Positions 47,022 through 55,844 of a stretch of 64,000 nucleotides of DNA are shown one piece after another. Under the pieces are notes generated by a model that was given only the letters and a program-made list of their open reading frames with translations, was not told the DNA's origin and made no database searches. The position numbers were made by a program, and so were the translations under genes. Origin of the DNA: Clostridiales bacterium (GTDB lineage: Bacteria > Bacillota > Clostridia > Saccharofermentanales > Saccharofermentanaceae); contig JAFRQR010000035.1 of the NCBI GenBank assembly GCA_017428545.1, forward strand, positions 1 to 64,000, in the 5' to 3' direction. Within the stretch, counting starts at the first letter, position 1. Every line of letters starts with the position of its first letter.

Positions 47022-48116
47022 ATGTCGGTATTCAGAGATAAATGGGCGGGTTATGATGGATCAACGTGGAGAGTTGTATGTTACTACACTGACTGGCAGG
47101 GCAAGAAACACCGTCATGAGAAGAGAGGTTTCGAAACAAAAAGAGAAGCGATTGCCCATGAACAGGAGTTCCTTTTTCGGAAGACTCAGGATGTTACGAT
47201 GCTTTTCAGCGAGTTTCTTGAACTGTATTTTCAGGATCTGAAGCCTCAGATAAAGCCGAGTACGCTTGAGAATAAGGAGACACTGATCAACAAACATATA
47301 CGTCCCTATTTTGAGAAAAGACGTCTGTCAGATATCTCTCCCGGCGATGTTCTTCAATGGCGCAATGAGCTTCTCTGCAAAAGAGATGACCAGGGAAAGG
47401 GATACACTCCGACGTATTTGAGGACCATTGATAACCAGATCAATGCGATTTTCAATCATGCGGTGAAGTACTATGGTCTCTCTAAAAACCCCTGTCTGTT
47501 CGGTAAGAAAATGGGTAAGTCAAAGGCAAGTGAAATGGATTACTGGACAAAGGAAGAGTATCTGAGATTCGCAGAAGCGATTAAAGATAAGCCCATGTCA
47601 TACTATGCTTTTCAGCTTTTGTTCTGGACCGGAATACGTTGCGGAGAGCTTCTCGCACTCACAAAAGCCGACTTCGATCTTGAAAAAAAGACACTTCGGA
47701 TCAACAAAAACTACCAGATCGTGAAGGGTGAAGAGATGATTCTGACCCCTAAAAGTGATAAAAGCAACCGCATGATTATCCTTCCGGACTTCCTTTGCCG
47801 GGAGATGGAAGACTACTTTGAGAGCATCTATAAGCTTCAGGACGATGCCAGACTCTTCGAAGTGACCAAGTATTTTCTGCATCACGAAATGGAACGCGGA
47901 TGCAAGAAAGCGGGTGTCAAAGAGATCCGGATTCACGATCTGCGGCACTCACACTGCGCACTCCTTATCTCATTGGGATACTCTCCAATTCAGATTGCGG
48001 AAAGGATGGGGCACGAAAGTGTAACCATAACGGAGAGATATTCTCACTTGTATCCGACAGTTCAGCAGGAGATGGCAACTAAACTCGATGTCGAATTCGC
48101 GGAAGGAGAGAAATAA
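47022..48116 (+). CDS. Tyrosine recombinase / integrase
   Basis: This enzyme would catalyse site-specific insertion and excision of the element at guaA. N-terminal AP2-like and SAM-like DNA-binding domains (about residues 1-150) precede the catalytic domain. The catalytic Arg is in TGIRCGELLAL, the HxxR box is HDLRHSHCALL, the second His is in MGHESVTITE and the nucleophile Tyr is in RYSHLYP. Length 364 residues. The ATG at 47022 has GAGGTG upstream; the first in-frame GTG is at 47013. It overlaps the next gene (TAATG). Confidence 0.92.
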   Translation: MSVFRDKWAGYDGSTWRVVCYYTDWQGKKHRHEKRGFETKREAIAHEQEFLFRKTQDVTMLFSEFLELYFQDLKPQIKPSTLENKETLINKHIRPYFEKRRLSDISPGDVLQWRNELLCKRDDQGKGYTPTYLRTIDNQINAIFNHAVKYYGLSKNPCLFGKKMGKSKASEMDYWTKEEYLRFAEAIKDKPMSYYAFQLLFWTGIRCGELLALTKADFDLEKKTLRINKNYQIVKGEEMILTPKSDKSNRMIILPDFLCREMEDYFESIYKLQDDARLFEVTKYFLHHEMERGCKKAGVKEIRIHDLRHSHCALLISLGYSPIQIAERMGHESVTITERYSHLYPTVQQEMATKLDVEFAEGEK

Positions 48117-48490
48117 TGGGTAAGATTTACGGTAAGACTTCGGTTAGAAAAAGGAAAAAGAAGAAGAGAAATGAACAGAACCGGCTTCGAAATATCATCA
48201 TTAACTTCCGTGTTTCGCCAAAAGAAAAAGAGGTTATCGATGCCAGAATTATCACAAGCGGGATGAAAAAACAGGATTATTACAGGCAATCCTGTCTGTT
48301 TCAGAAGGTGTTGGTAAAGGGAAACATCCGCTCCTTCGATGCAATTCGAAGAAGTTTACGAGACATTTCAAAGGCGGTAAACAGGAATCCGGACCTGTCA
48401 AAACTGAGTACGGAGCAGCAGGAATCATTGAAAATGATCTTGCAGATCCTCGAGTATTTATTCGGCGGAGAACAAAACCAATCACGCTGA
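48116..48490 (+). CDS. MobC-like mobilisation accessory protein
   Basis: A 124-residue, strongly basic N-terminus (RKRKKKKRNEQNRLRN) is followed by INFRVSPKEKEVIDARIITSG, the ribbon-helix-helix pattern of relaxosome proteins of the MobC type. A helical C-terminus includes DAIRRSLRDISKAVNRN. MobC proteins help a relaxase nick the transfer origin, but no relaxase gene follows, so transfer would need one in trans. The start overlaps the integrase stop with GGAAGGAG upstream. Confidence 0.6.
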   Translation: MGKIYGKTSVRKRKKKKRNEQNRLRNIIINFRVSPKEKEVIDARIITSGMKKQDYYRQSCLFQKVLVKGNIRSFDAIRRSLRDISKAVNRNPDLSKLSTEQQESLKMILQILEYLFGGEQNQSR

Positions 48491-49299
48491 CAGATAAAAC
48501 CATAATGAAATTGATTCGGGAGAGAGTGATATGAGAAGCAGAATGATCCGAGTCCATGCAAAGTAAAAGCAGGGGCTCGGATCTGTTTATACCCAAAATC
48601 GCATTGAAATATCAAGCCTAACCGTTGATTTGTACCTACCGGATCGTAAAATTGCCCGATTTATACCCACGTATTTTACCAATTCATAGTTGGTTTCTGC
48701 TCTTAGAACACACGGCACTGCCGGGTGTTGTGATCGGATTGGGACAACGGAAGTTGTACCCAGTCCTTTATCCTGCTTACAATTTACTGGCGAAAAATGC
48801 AGAAAAACGCCCCGAAAAGTGCCTCGAAAAAAAGCAGAAAAAAAGCAGGATAAAGGAGTGACATCAATTTCATAGATGCACTCATCTCACAATGGCCGGC
48901 AGTGCCTGCCATTAGGGCGTCTGCTGGTTTTTCAACAACTCGAAAAGTTGACGTCACAAATTCGTATTTTTGCAAAACTTGACGTCAAAAACCCCGAAAG
49001 CGCTGAAAACAGGGGATGGTTGTGACATCAGTTTTCAAGAAAGCTGTTAGTTGTTGCTTACAGGATGACCTTTTTACAAAGAATGTATTTCTTCTTGAAG
49101 TTCGGCAAGATACTTCAGAATTGCTGTTACACAGTGCGATTGATTTGCCACGAATCTTGTATAACAATCGTGACAAAACGGCAAATGGAAAAGGAAGACT
49201 ATTATGTGCTAAAAAAGGCAAGCAACGCGCCTGAACGTTCAGGCACAATTATCTTGTCAGGGAGATTCCCTGAGACCCTCTTTTTATGCCCTGCTCGGA
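48491..49299. other. 809-bp gap without a supported gene; palindromes and repeats
   Basis: Short open frames here resemble nothing recognisable. Two TGACGTCA palindromes (48949-48956, 48980-48987) lie 31 bp apart in the contexts AAGTTGACGTCA and AACTTGACGTCA. A perfect 16-bp palindrome GCCTGAACGTTCAGGC lies at 49229-49244. A hairpin TCAGGGAGATTCCCTGA (49258-49274), followed by a T-rich stretch, could end transcription of either flank. A transfer origin next to the MobC-like gene is possible but cannot be located. Confidence 0.5.
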
Positions 49300-49935
49300 T
49301 TACTTCCCCGCCCGGAGGATCACCCCGTTTTCCATCTCGATGACATGGTCGCATAGGAGCTTCACGTCTTCTGCGTTGTGGCTGGACAGGATGATCAGAT
49401 GCCCTTTCTCTTTCAGTTGGAGAAGCAATGTTCGCATCTCCGCGATGCCATGTTTGTCCAGTCCGTTAAAAGGCTCGTCCAGGATCAGCACCTTCTGATC
49501 TTCCATAATCGCCTGCGCGAGCGCGAGTCGCTGCCGCATTCCCAGACTGTATTTTCGAACCGATATCCGAAGCTCCGGATCCAGCCCGCACATCGAGAGT
49601 GTCTCCTTGAGTTTTGCAACATCAGGTTTTCCGGACAATCCGCACAGGACTTTCAGATTCTTCATGCCGGAATAGTAGTCAATGAATCGCGGCGTCTCGA
49701 TAATGATCCCCGCGTGCCTTAGATAGTCTGTATCCTTGCCGATCCTTTTCCCGTCGAAAAGCACTTGTCCGGAGCTTGGGCGGATGAAGCCGCAGATGCA
49801 TTTCATCAGCATCGTCTTTCCACAGCCGTTGTTCCCGACAAGTCCGGTGATCGTCCCATAGTCGAAACTGCATGTGATTCCCTTCAGAATCTCGTGTTTC
49901 TTTATCGTCAGGTTCACATCTTTTACTTCTATCAC
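49300..49935 (-). CDS. ABC transporter ATP-binding protein (agr-linked operon)
   Basis: A 211-residue ATPase of the lantibiotic/bacitracin export type. Walker A VGNNGCGKTML, Q-loop region ETPRFIDYYSGMKNL, signature KYSLGMRQRLALAQA, Walker B LILDEPFNGLD and H-loop SSHNAED are all intact. It is the last gene of a six-gene leftward operon that starts with the AgrD-like peptide. It overlaps the upstream permease by four bases. The likely role is export of, or immunity to, the secreted product of this operon. Confidence 0.88.
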   Translation of the reverse strand: MIEVKDVNLTIKKHEILKGITCSFDYGTITGLVGNNGCGKTMLMKCICGFIRPSSGQVLFDGKRIGKDTDYLRHAGIIIETPRFIDYYSGMKNLKVLCGLSGKPDVAKLKETLSMCGLDPELRISVRKYSLGMRQRLALAQAIMEDQKVLILDEPFNGLDKHGIAEMRTLLLQLKEKGHLIILSSHNAEDVKLLCDHVIEMENGVILRAGK

Positions 49936-50792
49936 GTCATCACCTTCGTTTCATCTTTTTTCGGGACCGCCAGGATAAGGATAATCAGTGTGATATCCAG
50001 TATCAGGAAATACAGGAACGACCCATAAAGCGGGAATGCCATCTCACTCTTATATTGATTGTAATGGAGCCATGTAATCGAGTGTGCCAGCGGGAATACC
50101 CAGCGGAGTACGGATTCGAAATTACATACCGCTGTTCCTCCGATGATCAGGAATCCATCTGTTACCAGGCCGATAAGCTTTCCTCCGATCTTGGAGAATA
50201 AGAGTATGACCAGAGAAATAAAGTGAAAATATAGAATCAGCATAAAGAACGTATATGCGAAGCTTCTTTCCGCAGATATGTTATTCAGGAGATTCGTCGG
50301 GATCAGTTCCATCAAAAAATGGTCTTTATCCGGATACGATTCGTAATACTCCCTTACCGCCCGGCTGAATCCGGTTCGCAGGGATATGAAATCGCACGAA
50401 AGAATACTGGAAAGAAGGAAGATCACCACGACTACGAACACGGCTGACAGTAGCGAATAGAGGATCTGCCCCATGTACCAGATGCGGTCATTCATACGAA
50501 TCTTGAAGAAATAGATCTCCTGCCCCTGCCTGGGGAAATCGGCCATCATGACCAGATACAGGATCGGAAGGACCAGAAGGATGACGCCGGAATTCCCGCA
50601 CACGATGAACGGTTCTGTCAGGGAAAGCCTCATGCCGTTCATATCCGTATGAATCTGCCGTAACGGATCGACCGCCTGATAATTGATAAATATCGCAAAC
50701 AAAGCGAATATGAGGATCTTGGTACTCCGAAGGGATTTATTCAGTTCTATCGTGGCAACAGAAAATGCCGTTTTCAGATTATTCCAGAGCAT
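49932..50792 (-). CDS. ABC-2-like permease A (agr-linked operon)
   Basis: A 286-residue protein with about six membrane segments, including one before and four after a loop around residues 120-165. The ATG at 50792 (MLWNNLKTAF) has GAGG nine bases upstream; an ATG at 50801 adds three residues. It overlaps the end of the upstream permease gene and the start of the ATPase gene, a strong sign of one transporter complex. No substrate motif is visible. Confidence 0.75.
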   Translation of the reverse strand: MLWNNLKTAFSVATIELNKSLRSTKILIFALFAIFINYQAVDPLRQIHTDMNGMRLSLTEPFIVCGNSGVILLVLPILYLVMMADFPRQGQEIYFFKIRMNDRIWYMGQILYSLLSAVFVVVVIFLLSSILSCDFISLRTGFSRAVREYYESYPDKDHFLMELIPTNLLNNISAERSFAYTFFMLILYFHFISLVILLFSKIGGKLIGLVTDGFLIIGGTAVCNFESVLRWVFPLAHSITWLHYNQYKSEMAFPLYGSFLYFLILDITLIILILAVPKKDETKVMT

Positions 50793-51612
50793 AACGACCA
50801 TCCTCGCTTAACGATATATATGTCAGAATCACCGCCGGAACCATGAGGAGAAGAACCAGCCATACGCTCATGGTCCCTATCTTCCCTTCTACCCGGATCA
50901 CTGCATCGATACGGATTGATTCGATGAACTTCGCTATCTTCTCATTCGTCATGAAAAACTTCGTCCAGAGTCTCGACTCGACTTCCCGGATTACATAGTT
51001 CAGCATGACCGGAAGGCACATCAGGATATATTTGTCCGTGAAAAAGATGGTCGTATATATGGCGATCAGAGATACCCTCATGCCATAGATAAACATCTGG
51101 ATGAACCGGATAGCAAGCAACTGGAGTTCACTCAGATCCGACATGAATGAAGGTGCAACACCATATTCCGAAGGAGCGGGAAACTTGAGATAGATGATGA
51201 TTCCCAGAATCAGATAGCCAAGAACCAACGTGCACCCGGAAGACAACATGGCGGATATTGTCTTCGACAGACTGTACGTGATCTTCCCTTCCCGGATCAG
51301 GAGGAATCGGATCGCGCCGTTACTCTTCTCAGATGCGGTCACATAGACATATCCTAAAGATACGATCATGGGAAGAAGGAGCGTGATATACCCGTTCATG
51401 GCCATCTGATAAATCTGGTACCGATTTAATTCCGCGGAAGTAAGAAGCGTGCTTCTCTTTGCAGAAACGAGAAGTTCCAGAATTGTATAGCCTTTCCCGG
51501 AAGGTGTCGTGTATCCGACATTCAGAAGGCACAGGATGACGATCCCCAGACACGAAATCAGGGAAAAGATCGGATGCATGTTTTTTCGGAATTCTACGCC
51601 TATATTTCTCAT
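50779..51612 (-). CDS. ABC-2-like permease B (agr-linked operon)
   Basis: A 277-residue protein with about six membrane segments (first at residues 13-32, last at 248-268). The N-terminus MRNIGVEFRKNMHPIFSLI matches the short cytoplasmic start usual in ABC-2 permeases. It is preceded by an 85-base gap after the lipoprotein gene that shows no promoter or terminator that could be named with confidence. The pair of unlike permeases with one ATPase recalls the FEG-type immunity transporters of lantibiotic clusters. Confidence 0.72.
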   Translation of the reverse strand: MRNIGVEFRKNMHPIFSLISCLGIVILCLLNVGYTTPSGKGYTILELLVSAKRSTLLTSAELNRYQIYQMAMNGYITLLLPMIVSLGYVYVTASEKSNGAIRFLLIREGKITYSLSKTISAMLSSGCTLVLGYLILGIIIYLKFPAPSEYGVAPSFMSDLSELQLLAIRFIQMFIYGMRVSLIAIYTTIFFTDKYILMCLPVMLNYVIREVESRLWTKFFMTNEKIAKFIESIRIDAVIRVEGKIGTMSVWLVLLLMVPAVILTYISLSEDGRYALE

Positions 51613-51697
51613 TATTTCGTTGTATTATTCGCTTTATCAACTATTCGCGCTGATTGATCCTGATGCAGAACAGGCAAAACCCGTTCTTGCTTCAGAA

Positions 51698-52984
51698 TCA
51701 CTGGTCGAGATACGTATAATAGAAGACTTCACCATTAATGGAATCAACTGCGCAGCGGATATTTCTTCCATCGGAATTGTTATGACCTGTGTAGACCCAA
51801 CACGGATAAACTGTCCGATTCATAGTTGATACTTCCTCAATCGTTACGTACATGAACGAAACGTCATATACCTCTATCTTCATCTGTTTTGCTAGGAACT
51901 CTTCAAGTATATCGGTCGCTGTTTCCAGTGATATGATCTGCGTTTGTGGACCGGCTATATCCTCAAATTCGAATCCCTGTGTAAAACCAACATACGCATC
52001 CACATTTCCATCAATTGTATACGCTTTCTTAATATCCCAATCTATTTGATAATCTTCCGGCGCCTGGAATGTTCCGAAATCTCCATATATAAAGGGAACG
52101 CCTTTATATACTCTTCTAACACTAAAAGTGTATCCATATATGTCCCCGATAGAGAATACCGAAACATACGGAACATCTATCGTCATTCCCTCCGGTCCGG
52201 TAAGTGGCGTTCCTTTCTCAAAATACTTCTTAACCGTATCTGCCGCATCACCGATCTTCACTTCTCCATTCAGAAGCTGATACGATTTGTCTTTTAAATC
52301 CACTACGTTGCCTTGCTCAATGACCGTTTGTGAATAATCACCAACGATATCGTAAATCGCCCTTTTTCCTGAATTAACATAACGGGTGATGACACCATTG
52401 CTCATGGAATAGATATTGTACCCCCCCATTTGAATATGACAATCCGGTGTATTGATTAAAAAACCATTCCCGGTTTCGAAATCCGGATAATGATCAAATA
52501 CTGCTGTGTAAAAGTATGGAGGATCCATGTTCTCATTTCTTGGATACTGGCTACTTACATCCCGTAGTTCAGTTTTAAGGTCCACATTTTCGATATGCTC
52601 CGAAGAGAGCCATGCCTCAATCGTGGCAAGGCTCTCCTCGGGAGTGATATCAAGATCCTTGACCTTATATATGCCTACATCTGTCGTTTCCGGCACATTT
52701 CCAAACTCGCACCGAGAAAAATCCATCGTCTTATACTCTGTTCCTGATACCGTCTGAACACTTTTCGAATACTCGGAAGAATATCCGGACAAACCCACAC
52801 GCGGATATTTCGATACTATCGGTACTGTCTCAGATTGGGAACTTACCGTTGAATCTGCCTTGTCGGACACGACAGAACTCGACTGCTCTGTCCCCACGAT
52901 TTCCTGATTCACATCAGAAGAACAGGAAGCGATCAGCGATAAACAGCATACAATAGCACATACTAAAGCCAATTCTCGTCTCAT
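51698..52984 (-). CDS. Predicted lipoprotein, unrecognised
   Basis: A 428-residue protein with a type II signal peptide: a short basic start, a hydrophobic core and the lipobox LIASC placing the lipidated Cys at residue 21. A Ser/Val-rich spacer (residues 22-60) precedes a large extracellular domain rich in aromatic residues and possibly made of two similar halves. No known family is recognised. It lies 12 bases after the secreted-protein gene and upstream of the transporter genes. It may act as a receptor, immunity factor or chaperone for the secreted product. Confidence 0.7.
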   Translation of the reverse strand: MRRELALVCAIVCCLSLIASCSSDVNQEIVGTEQSSSVVSDKADSTVSSQSETVPIVSKYPRVGLSGYSSEYSKSVQTVSGTEYKTMDFSRCEFGNVPETTDVGIYKVKDLDITPEESLATIEAWLSSEHIENVDLKTELRDVSSQYPRNENMDPPYFYTAVFDHYPDFETGNGFLINTPDCHIQMGGYNIYSMSNGVITRYVNSGKRAIYDIVGDYSQTVIEQGNVVDLKDKSYQLLNGEVKIGDAADTVKKYFEKGTPLTGPEGMTIDVPYVSVFSIGDIYGYTFSVRRVYKGVPFIYGDFGTFQAPEDYQIDWDIKKAYTIDGNVDAYVGFTQGFEFEDIAGPQTQIISLETATDILEEFLAKQMKIEVYDVSFMYVTIEEVSTMNRTVYPCWVYTGHNNSDGRNIRCAVDSINGEVFYYTYLDQ

Positions 52985-52996
52985 GCCGATACCTCA

Positions 52997-53410
52997 TCAA
53001 ACAGACTCAATCGTTCCTGAAGCAGTAACCATGTAGCCGAATCTTGCAGTCAATGTGAATGTCACATTGGTAGTACTGCTACCATTCATTGTCCATGGCT
53101 GAGTATAGCCGGAGGAAGTAATAAGCACATAACCACCCGGCTTATTGATACCGCCAGCAGATGACGATGTCACTTTTATATAGCTTCCGCTTTCTCCTGT
53201 ATAAGAAGTGCAGTTCACTCTGTATCCAGCACTTACATACGGAATTGATGCATAATCCGTCAGTTTGTTGTAAATGGATGGAATATGCGGATTTGAGTTA
53301 ATGCTCCACTGGTTGGATGAATAAGCAAAAGTACTCACCGACATTGCACCAACAACAGAAACAAGCGTTGCCAATGCAGTTAACTTACTAAGAATCTTTT
53401 GTTTTTTCAT
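52997..53410 (-). CDS. Small secreted protein, candidate exported effector
   Basis: A 137-residue protein with a classical signal peptide (KKQKILSKLTALATLVSVV, cleavage likely after AMSVSTFA near residue 29). The mature part of about 108 residues is rich in Ser, Thr, Gly and Tyr and has a single Cys (NCTSYTGESG). The pattern of short alternating stretches suggests a beta-sandwich. It lies between the AgrD-like gene and the lipoprotein gene, so its expression is probably quorum-controlled. No family is recognised; bacteriocin or surface protein are both open. Confidence 0.7.
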   Translation of the reverse strand: MKKQKILSKLTALATLVSVVGAMSVSTFAYSSNQWSINSNPHIPSIYNKLTDYASIPYVSAGYRVNCTSYTGESGSYIKVTSSSAGGINKPGGYVLITSSGYTQPWTMNGSSTTNVTFTLTARFGYMVTASGTIESV

Positions 53411-53422
53411 AGTTAACTCCTC

Positions 53423-53608
53423 TCAATTACGTGATAGATTGTTTGCCTCTTCTTCGACGAAACGTGTTTCCTCAAGAAGGCAACTTGGCACCTTCGCTTC
53501 AAACGTCCCCTTTGCACTCGGAATGCCGGCATTCTTGATAGCGCCTGCTCGAATAGAACCAAGGACTCTATCCAAAGCGTTCTTCTTCATCTTCTCATAC
53601 TTTTCCAT
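53423..53608 (-). CDS. AgrD-like autoinducer precursor (candidate)
   Basis: A 61-residue peptide. Residues 1-27 could form a basic amphipathic helix. They are followed by GIPSAKGTF (28-36), then EAKVPSCLLEE (37-47) and an acidic tail. This is the layout of AgrD: N-terminal membrane helix, central signal segment, then a charged tail with a conserved Val-Pro. The signal ring would be a lactone on Ser31, since the only Cys (43) lies in the tail. GGAGG lies nine bases before the ATG. It is divergent from agrA, whereas agrD normally follows agrB. Confidence 0.6.
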   Translation of the reverse strand: MEKYEKMKKNALDRVLGSIRAGAIKNAGIPSAKGTFEAKVPSCLLEETRFVEEEANNLSRN

Positions 53609-53645
53609 AGGCCATGCCCTCCTTAAATATTGATGGCTTCAATCT

Positions 53646-53651
53646 AGCATA
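53646..53651 (-). promoter_or_regulatory. -10 box of the agrD-like operon
   Basis: TATGCT on the minus strand, 38 bases before the peptide ATG. The nearest operator repeat ends 22 bases upstream, at the position a -35 box would occupy, as in promoters that depend on a LytTR activator. Confidence 0.5.
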
Positions 53652-53673
53652 GCCAGGAAAAGATTCATAGGCG

Positions 53674-53711
53674 TTTGCGACCAATGACACGAAATCTGCG
53701 ACGAATGACAT
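53674..53711. promoter_or_regulatory. Paired direct repeats, probable LytTR-regulator binding site
   Basis: TTTGCGACCAATGACAC (53674-53690) and TCTGCGACGAATGACAT (53695-53711) match at 14 of 17 positions and start exactly 21 bp apart, two helical turns. LytTR response regulators bind such paired direct repeats upstream of a weak -35. The site lies between the divergent agrA and agrD-like genes. Confidence 0.75.
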
Positions 53712-53731
53712 CTTTTTTGATATTTTGACCA

Positions 53732-53740
53732 TGTTATACT
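53732..53740 (+). promoter_or_regulatory. Extended -10 promoter of agrA
   Basis: TGTTATACT (TG-n-TATACT) ends 29 bases before the agrA ATG. The -35 region is a T-run without a good match, and the direct repeats lie just upstream of it, so activation by AgrA itself is plausible. Confidence 0.5.
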
Positions 53741-53769
53741 ATGTGTATCAACTTGACTCGAGAGTGAAT

Positions 53770-54513
53770 ATGAGAATCGCAATCTTTGATGACAACCCAA
53801 AAGATCGGGAGAGCCTGTCCCGCATGATTCATGATTGGATAAGGAACGGGAAGCATTCGGAAACTGTAATCCGTGAATTTAGCACCATCCGTGAGCTTTC
53901 CTCCGAATTGGATAATCAATGTCATTTCGATGTCTTTTTCCTGGATATCGTGACGCCGGAGGCCCACGATGCCGGGTATCGACTGGCAGAAAACATCCGT
54001 GCACGAAATATCCGTTCCGCGATCATCTTCACGACGAACAGTGCCGAGTACATGGCAGATGCTTTCGAAATCTCCACATATCGGTATCTGGTCAAGCCCG
54101 TCCGGGAAGAAAAAGTCTGGGGCGCGCTCGAAAATCTCGCATCTGCTCAATCTTCAACCAAGCGTTTCGTCTCTCTCTTTCACGGAACAGAGGAAAACCT
54201 CTTGATTGAACACGACAAGATTCTCTCATTGGAAGCATTCGCGCGTTTTCGAGAAGCAAAGATAACGCTAACTGACGGAACTTCCGAGACCGTAAAGCTG
54301 ACCTGTTCTTTTTCCGAACTTCTTGAAAAGCATCTTCCACAAGAATTCATCCAGTGCTACCGGGGAATCGTAATCAACATACATCATGTAAAGAAATATA
54401 GTCTTCACACGGTCTGTCTTGGATTTGGGGACTTCGAGATGAATGTCTCCATCGGAAAGAAATACCGCGATGACTTTCTTAACAAGATGGTCGAGTATCA
54501 CAGGGGGATCTGA
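53770..54513 (+). CDS. agrA: AgrA-like LytTR response regulator
   Basis: A 247-residue regulator. The receiver domain (residues 1-120) has acidic residues in IAIFDDNPKD, the phospho-acceptor Asp in DVFFLDIVTP, and the conserved Lys in YLVKPVRE. The C-terminal LytTR domain (about 140-245) would bind paired direct repeats. The ATG at 53770 is chosen because it begins the conserved MRIAIFDD; the frame is open 15 codons further upstream. It is followed after two bases by the kinase gene and diverges from the AgrD-like operon. Confidence 0.88.
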   Translation: MRIAIFDDNPKDRESLSRMIHDWIRNGKHSETVIREFSTIRELSSELDNQCHFDVFFLDIVTPEAHDAGYRLAENIRARNIRSAIIFTTNSAEYMADAFEISTYRYLVKPVREEKVWGALENLASAQSSTKRFVSLFHGTEENLLIEHDKILSLEAFARFREAKITLTDGTSETVKLTCSFSELLEKHLPQEFIQCYRGIVINIHHVKKYSLHTVCLGFGDFEMNVSIGKKYRDDFLNKMVEYHRGI

Positions 54514-54515
54514 AA

Positions 54516-55844
54516 ATGGGCTGGACGCTATACGAGATTGCTTTGAACCTATTTCAAGGATTCCTCTATACGTGGTTCGTGACTTCTATGCTCAAGAAGA
54601 AGAAGCCTGAACATATCTCGTCAATTTGCTGCGCACTTCTTCTATCCGCTTTTTATTCTTCATATCTGCTATTTCCCTTGCCGGATTGGGATACATGGAT
54701 ATTCTTGATTCTTATCTTATATGCTGTGTTTTTCTTTCGAGGAACGCTGGTTCAGCGCATATTCTGGAGCGTCATCCCCATTCTCGTCGCCAACTCCATC
54801 GCGGGAATAACATACTATCTTTTTGCGGCTTTGTTCAAGAAGAATATGGACGCTTTGATGATTTCCGGCTCGCATCGCATCATGTTTACTCTGACAGCCA
54901 ATATTCTTATGTGGACAGTCCTTTTCTTGATAGTGAAGTTCTATCCAAGAAAAGAACTCTCTATGAACCCATCGTATCTTCTTCTGATTGCAAATCTCCT
55001 ATGCGTATTCCTGATTGATTTGCTATTTGAAATCAACACCGAATATCACATTCCCATCCGCTTTCTCCTAATCGGATGCGCAATCTCGCTTTCCATAGGC
55101 ATTATTACCATTGTTACCAATCACACAATCGCCCGGCAAACCGTCCGCGAACAGCAACTTCTTTTCCAGAACCATCAAATCAAAGAACAGCAACAACAGA
55201 TGGAATTATTGCAGGAGAATTACCAAACCACCTTGCAGCTGCGTCACGACATCAAGGCGTATGTCAGCGATATAAAGAGATTGATTGAGCAAGGAAAACT
55301 CCCAAATCAGCCGGAATACCTGCGCCAACTGGAAGAACAGGCTACTCCTTCCTACTGTACCGGCAATCCGGCTCTGGATTCTATTCTCCCACTCAAGATC
55401 CAGAAAATCCTAGATCTCGGGATTGAATTCAATGGCGCGAATCTTCACTATACAGGAGGCATGAACATCAGCGAATACCTGCTCTGCTCTCTCATCAGCA
55501 ACATGCTGGATAATGCTGTTGAAGCCTTGGAAGAACGAAAAGATCGTCATGGTACACGCTATATTTCCCTGGAGTTCATATATAATCAGGCCGGTCTTCT
55601 TATTCTCTGCGAGAACCCGCTTCTTGGTCTTCTTCCAAAGATGAAGCAAGTCTCCTTCCTCAGTAAGAAGAAAGAGCCCTATCACGGACTCGGGATCTCC
55701 ATTATGGAAGGGATTGCTCGCGAAGCAGGCGGACAATTCGATATCGTCATCGCTGGCGATCAATTCCGCGCCATCGCCCTTATTCCTCCAAAAGATAAAT
55801 CCGTTTCCGAACCATCTAAAGATACAGAACATGAAAATGATTGA
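54516..55844 (+). CDS. agrC: AgrC-like sensor histidine kinase
   Basis: A 442-residue HPK10-type kinase. Six or so membrane segments in residues 1-215 form the likely peptide sensor. A Gln-rich coiled coil (residues 210-235) leads to the phospho-acceptor region TLQLRHDIKAYVSDI. The GHKL ATP domain carries the N-box NMLDNAVEALEE and the G-box HGLGISIMEG. AGGGGG precedes the ATG. Its last 14 bases overlap agrB. Together with the regulator it forms the two-component pair expected to read an AgrD-derived peptide. Confidence 0.88.
   Translation: MGWTLYEIALNLFQGFLYTWFVTSMLKKKKPEHISSICCALLLSAFYSSYLLFPLPDWDTWIFLILILYAVFFFRGTLVQRIFWSVIPILVANSIAGITYYLFAALFKKNMDALMISGSHRIMFTLTANILMWTVLFLIVKFYPRKELSMNPSYLLLIANLLCVFLIDLLFEINTEYHIPIRFLLIGCAISLSIGIITIVTNHTIARQTVREQQLLFQNHQIKEQQQQMELLQENYQTTLQLRHDIKAYVSDIKRLIEQGKLPNQPEYLRQLEEQATPSYCTGNPALDSILPLKIQKILDLGIEFNGANLHYTGGMNISEYLLCSLISNMLDNAVEALEERKDRHGTRYISLEFIYNQAGLLILCENPLLGLLPKMKQVSFLSKKKEPYHGLGISIMEGIAREAGGQFDIVIAGDQFRAIALIPPKDKSVSEPSKDTEHEND

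Noticed and set aside
48991..49016. CGCTGAAAACAGGGG, similar to part of the att/terminator sequence, as a third att copy
   Set aside because: The match is short, the stem is not preserved and the guaA codons are missing.
48625..49343. Several short frames after the MobC-like gene
   Set aside because: They overlap each other in different frames, lack good ribosome-binding sites and resemble nothing; treated as non-coding.
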